From assembly GCA_031841125.1 (NCBI GenBank), contig CM063113.1:26185312-26249311 (forward strand): a DNA stretch of 64,000 nucleotides. The letters are read 5' to 3'. Both the position numbers and the translations under genes were made by a program. Shown here piece after piece: positions 63,028 to 64,000 of the stretch (position 1 is its first letter; each line of letters opens with the position of its first letter). Source of the stretch: Acanthococcus lagerstroemiae. Taxonomy: Eukaryota > Arthropoda > Insecta > Hemiptera > Eriococcidae. The notes below the pieces were generated by a model. It was not told the origin of the DNA, did not search any database, and was given only the letters and a program-made list of their open reading frames with translations.

Positions 63028-64000
63028 TATTATCTACTAAATATCTTTTATCATCATAGGGTGATAATGCAATTTTATCTAATTCTACTGTGTATAAATT
63101 ATGTTGTTTAGAAACAATTGAATATACTTTTTCTCTAGTTTGTTCGCTCTTAATTAGACTATTTTTATACATTTCAAATTTCATTTTCTCTATATTAGAT
63201 TTTTTAATTCCCTTACATACTTTCTTTTCTTTTAAATCATTTCTAAAGGCATACATTTTTGATCTTAATCCAACCCCTTTCGCGTATTGGTATTCCTAAA
63301 TATTCATCTTTAAATAGTCCAGGAACCTTTTTATTTTTTTGAGGCATCCAATCTATTTTATAATCGGATGTGTCGTAATAGGAAATATCTTCTTTTATAT
63401 CACTATAAACATCATCAGTTTCAATATAAACAATTAATGAATCTGTATCAGTTCCTAATAATCTTATTTTATCACCATATTTCTTCTTTAAAACATTATA
63501 ATAGAATTGATACATTAATAATTTAGATATATCTAAAACAACAAACCCACCATAAATTGGTTTATTTAATTTTATTGTTTGCTTTTTTCTAGCAAGTAGA
63601 ATTGTGTCTTCATCTAGTATTGTTCTTGTTTCATAATTTGTTTGTTTGAGGAATGATTCTGGAGGAGTTAATATTTTTACATCACATCTGTTTCTTACAT
63701 TTTCCATTTGTTTCCCATAAACTGAGTTATTCATTAGCTTATAGAAATCTTTTTCAAAATCATTTTTAGCTTCCTGTCTCAATTTTGTATTCAAATCTAT
63801 ATATGGTTTTAACCAGGCTTTTTGTTTGAATCTTATATAATTATTAACACTTTTTAGAATGATTCCTTGTTTTATACATTCTTTCAACATTCTAAAATCA
63901 ATAATATAATCTTTTTTTGAGTGTAATGTAGTAATTAATTTACCTTCTTTTGGTTTGCTTCCTATTTCTTTTGCTATTAACTTTCTTTGGTATTCGGATA
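62990..64000 (-). pseudogene. Protein-primed-type DNA polymerase B, C-terminal part, frameshifted
   Basis: The frame enters from the right edge (open through 64000) and runs to 63243: FEKDFYKLMNNSVYGK (motif B, KxxxNSxYG), GGFVVLDISK, LLGTDTDSLIV (motif C with the catalytic Asp pair in DTDS) and FKDEYLGI. It then goes out of frame near 63270-63285 in a GAAAGGGG run. The following family block SKMYAF and the usual ending IALSPYDDKRYL are found in the next frame (63256-62990). A single-base indel thus cuts off about 90 C-terminal residues. The exonuclease and terminal-protein regions lie outside the window. The run-on homopolymer makes an assembly error possible. Confidence 0.88.

Larger units (their letters stand above)
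55195..64000. mobile_element. Polinton/Maverick (adintovirus-like) element, partial
   Basis: This block holds the diagnostic Polinton set: protein-primed-type DNA polymerase B, retroviral-type integrase, A32/FtsK-type ATPase, adenain-type protease and capsid-type proteins, plus a phospholipase A2 protein and an Ig-like protein. Base composition drops sharply towards A+T at about 55190. Genes are tightly packed (4-50 bp gaps) and nearly all on the minus strand, except for the ATPase. The right end with the N-terminal part of the polymerase is outside the window. Several genes are broken, so this is an endogenous relic or a copy with assembly errors. Confidence 0.9.

Overview
The window is nuclear DNA of an insect. 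Evidence: spliced genes with GT-AG introns of 50 bp to 8 kb, a cytochrome P450 of the CYP4 clan, two ABC half-transporters of the arthropod subfamily H, and dense insect-type transposons (Jockey- and R1/LOA-like LINEs, mariner, hAT, P-like, tRNA-SINE, Polinton). A sap-feeding hemipteran such as a mealybug, scale or aphid is my guess from general sequence flavour only; nothing here proves it.

Layout. 1-1195 (- strand): a broken LINE ORF1 and, behind it, what looks like the first exon of an NRF-6-like membrane protein gene. 5716-28514 (+): a complete 12-exon P450 gene of 504 codons, stretched to 22.8 kb by transposons in its introns. The most striking is a nest at 20380-25830 where a small TIR element (MITE) family was hit by a 3.0 kb hAT-like element and a 2.0 kb P-like element, each with a readable 8-bp target duplication. 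29397-40480 (-): ABCH gene A, whose last two exons exist twice, in the same phase. 40481-47462: intergenic repeats. 47463-52039 (-): the membrane half of ABCH gene B, with the same exon lengths as gene A but no nucleotide-binding exons in the window. 53774-54880: an inverted partial copy of the TIR element at 21637-23394.

55195-64000 (running off the right edge): a Polinton/Maverick (adintovirus-like) element, very AT-rich. From left to right it holds a two-domain immunoglobulin-like gene, a putative major capsid protein, a putative minor capsid protein, an adenain-type cysteine protease, a parvovirus-type phospholipase A2 protein, a broken retroviral-type integrase, an unknown 391-codon protein, a split gene of unknown function, an A32/FtsK-type packaging ATPase (+ strand) and a protein-primed-type DNA polymerase B (broken, partial). 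Most of these ORFs are preceded by the same signal, a T-run followed by TATA and TAAATG, which looks like a viral-type promoter set close to the start codon. Capsid, protease and ATPase frames are open. Polymerase, integrase, phospholipase, Ig and two unknown genes carry one or two breaks each, so the element is probably an inactive endogenous copy, unless some breaks are assembly errors in homopolymers.

The Ig-domain gene inside the Polinton is the feature I consider most likely to be undescribed: a secreted-type Ig protein carried by a virus-like transposon, presumably captured from an animal host.
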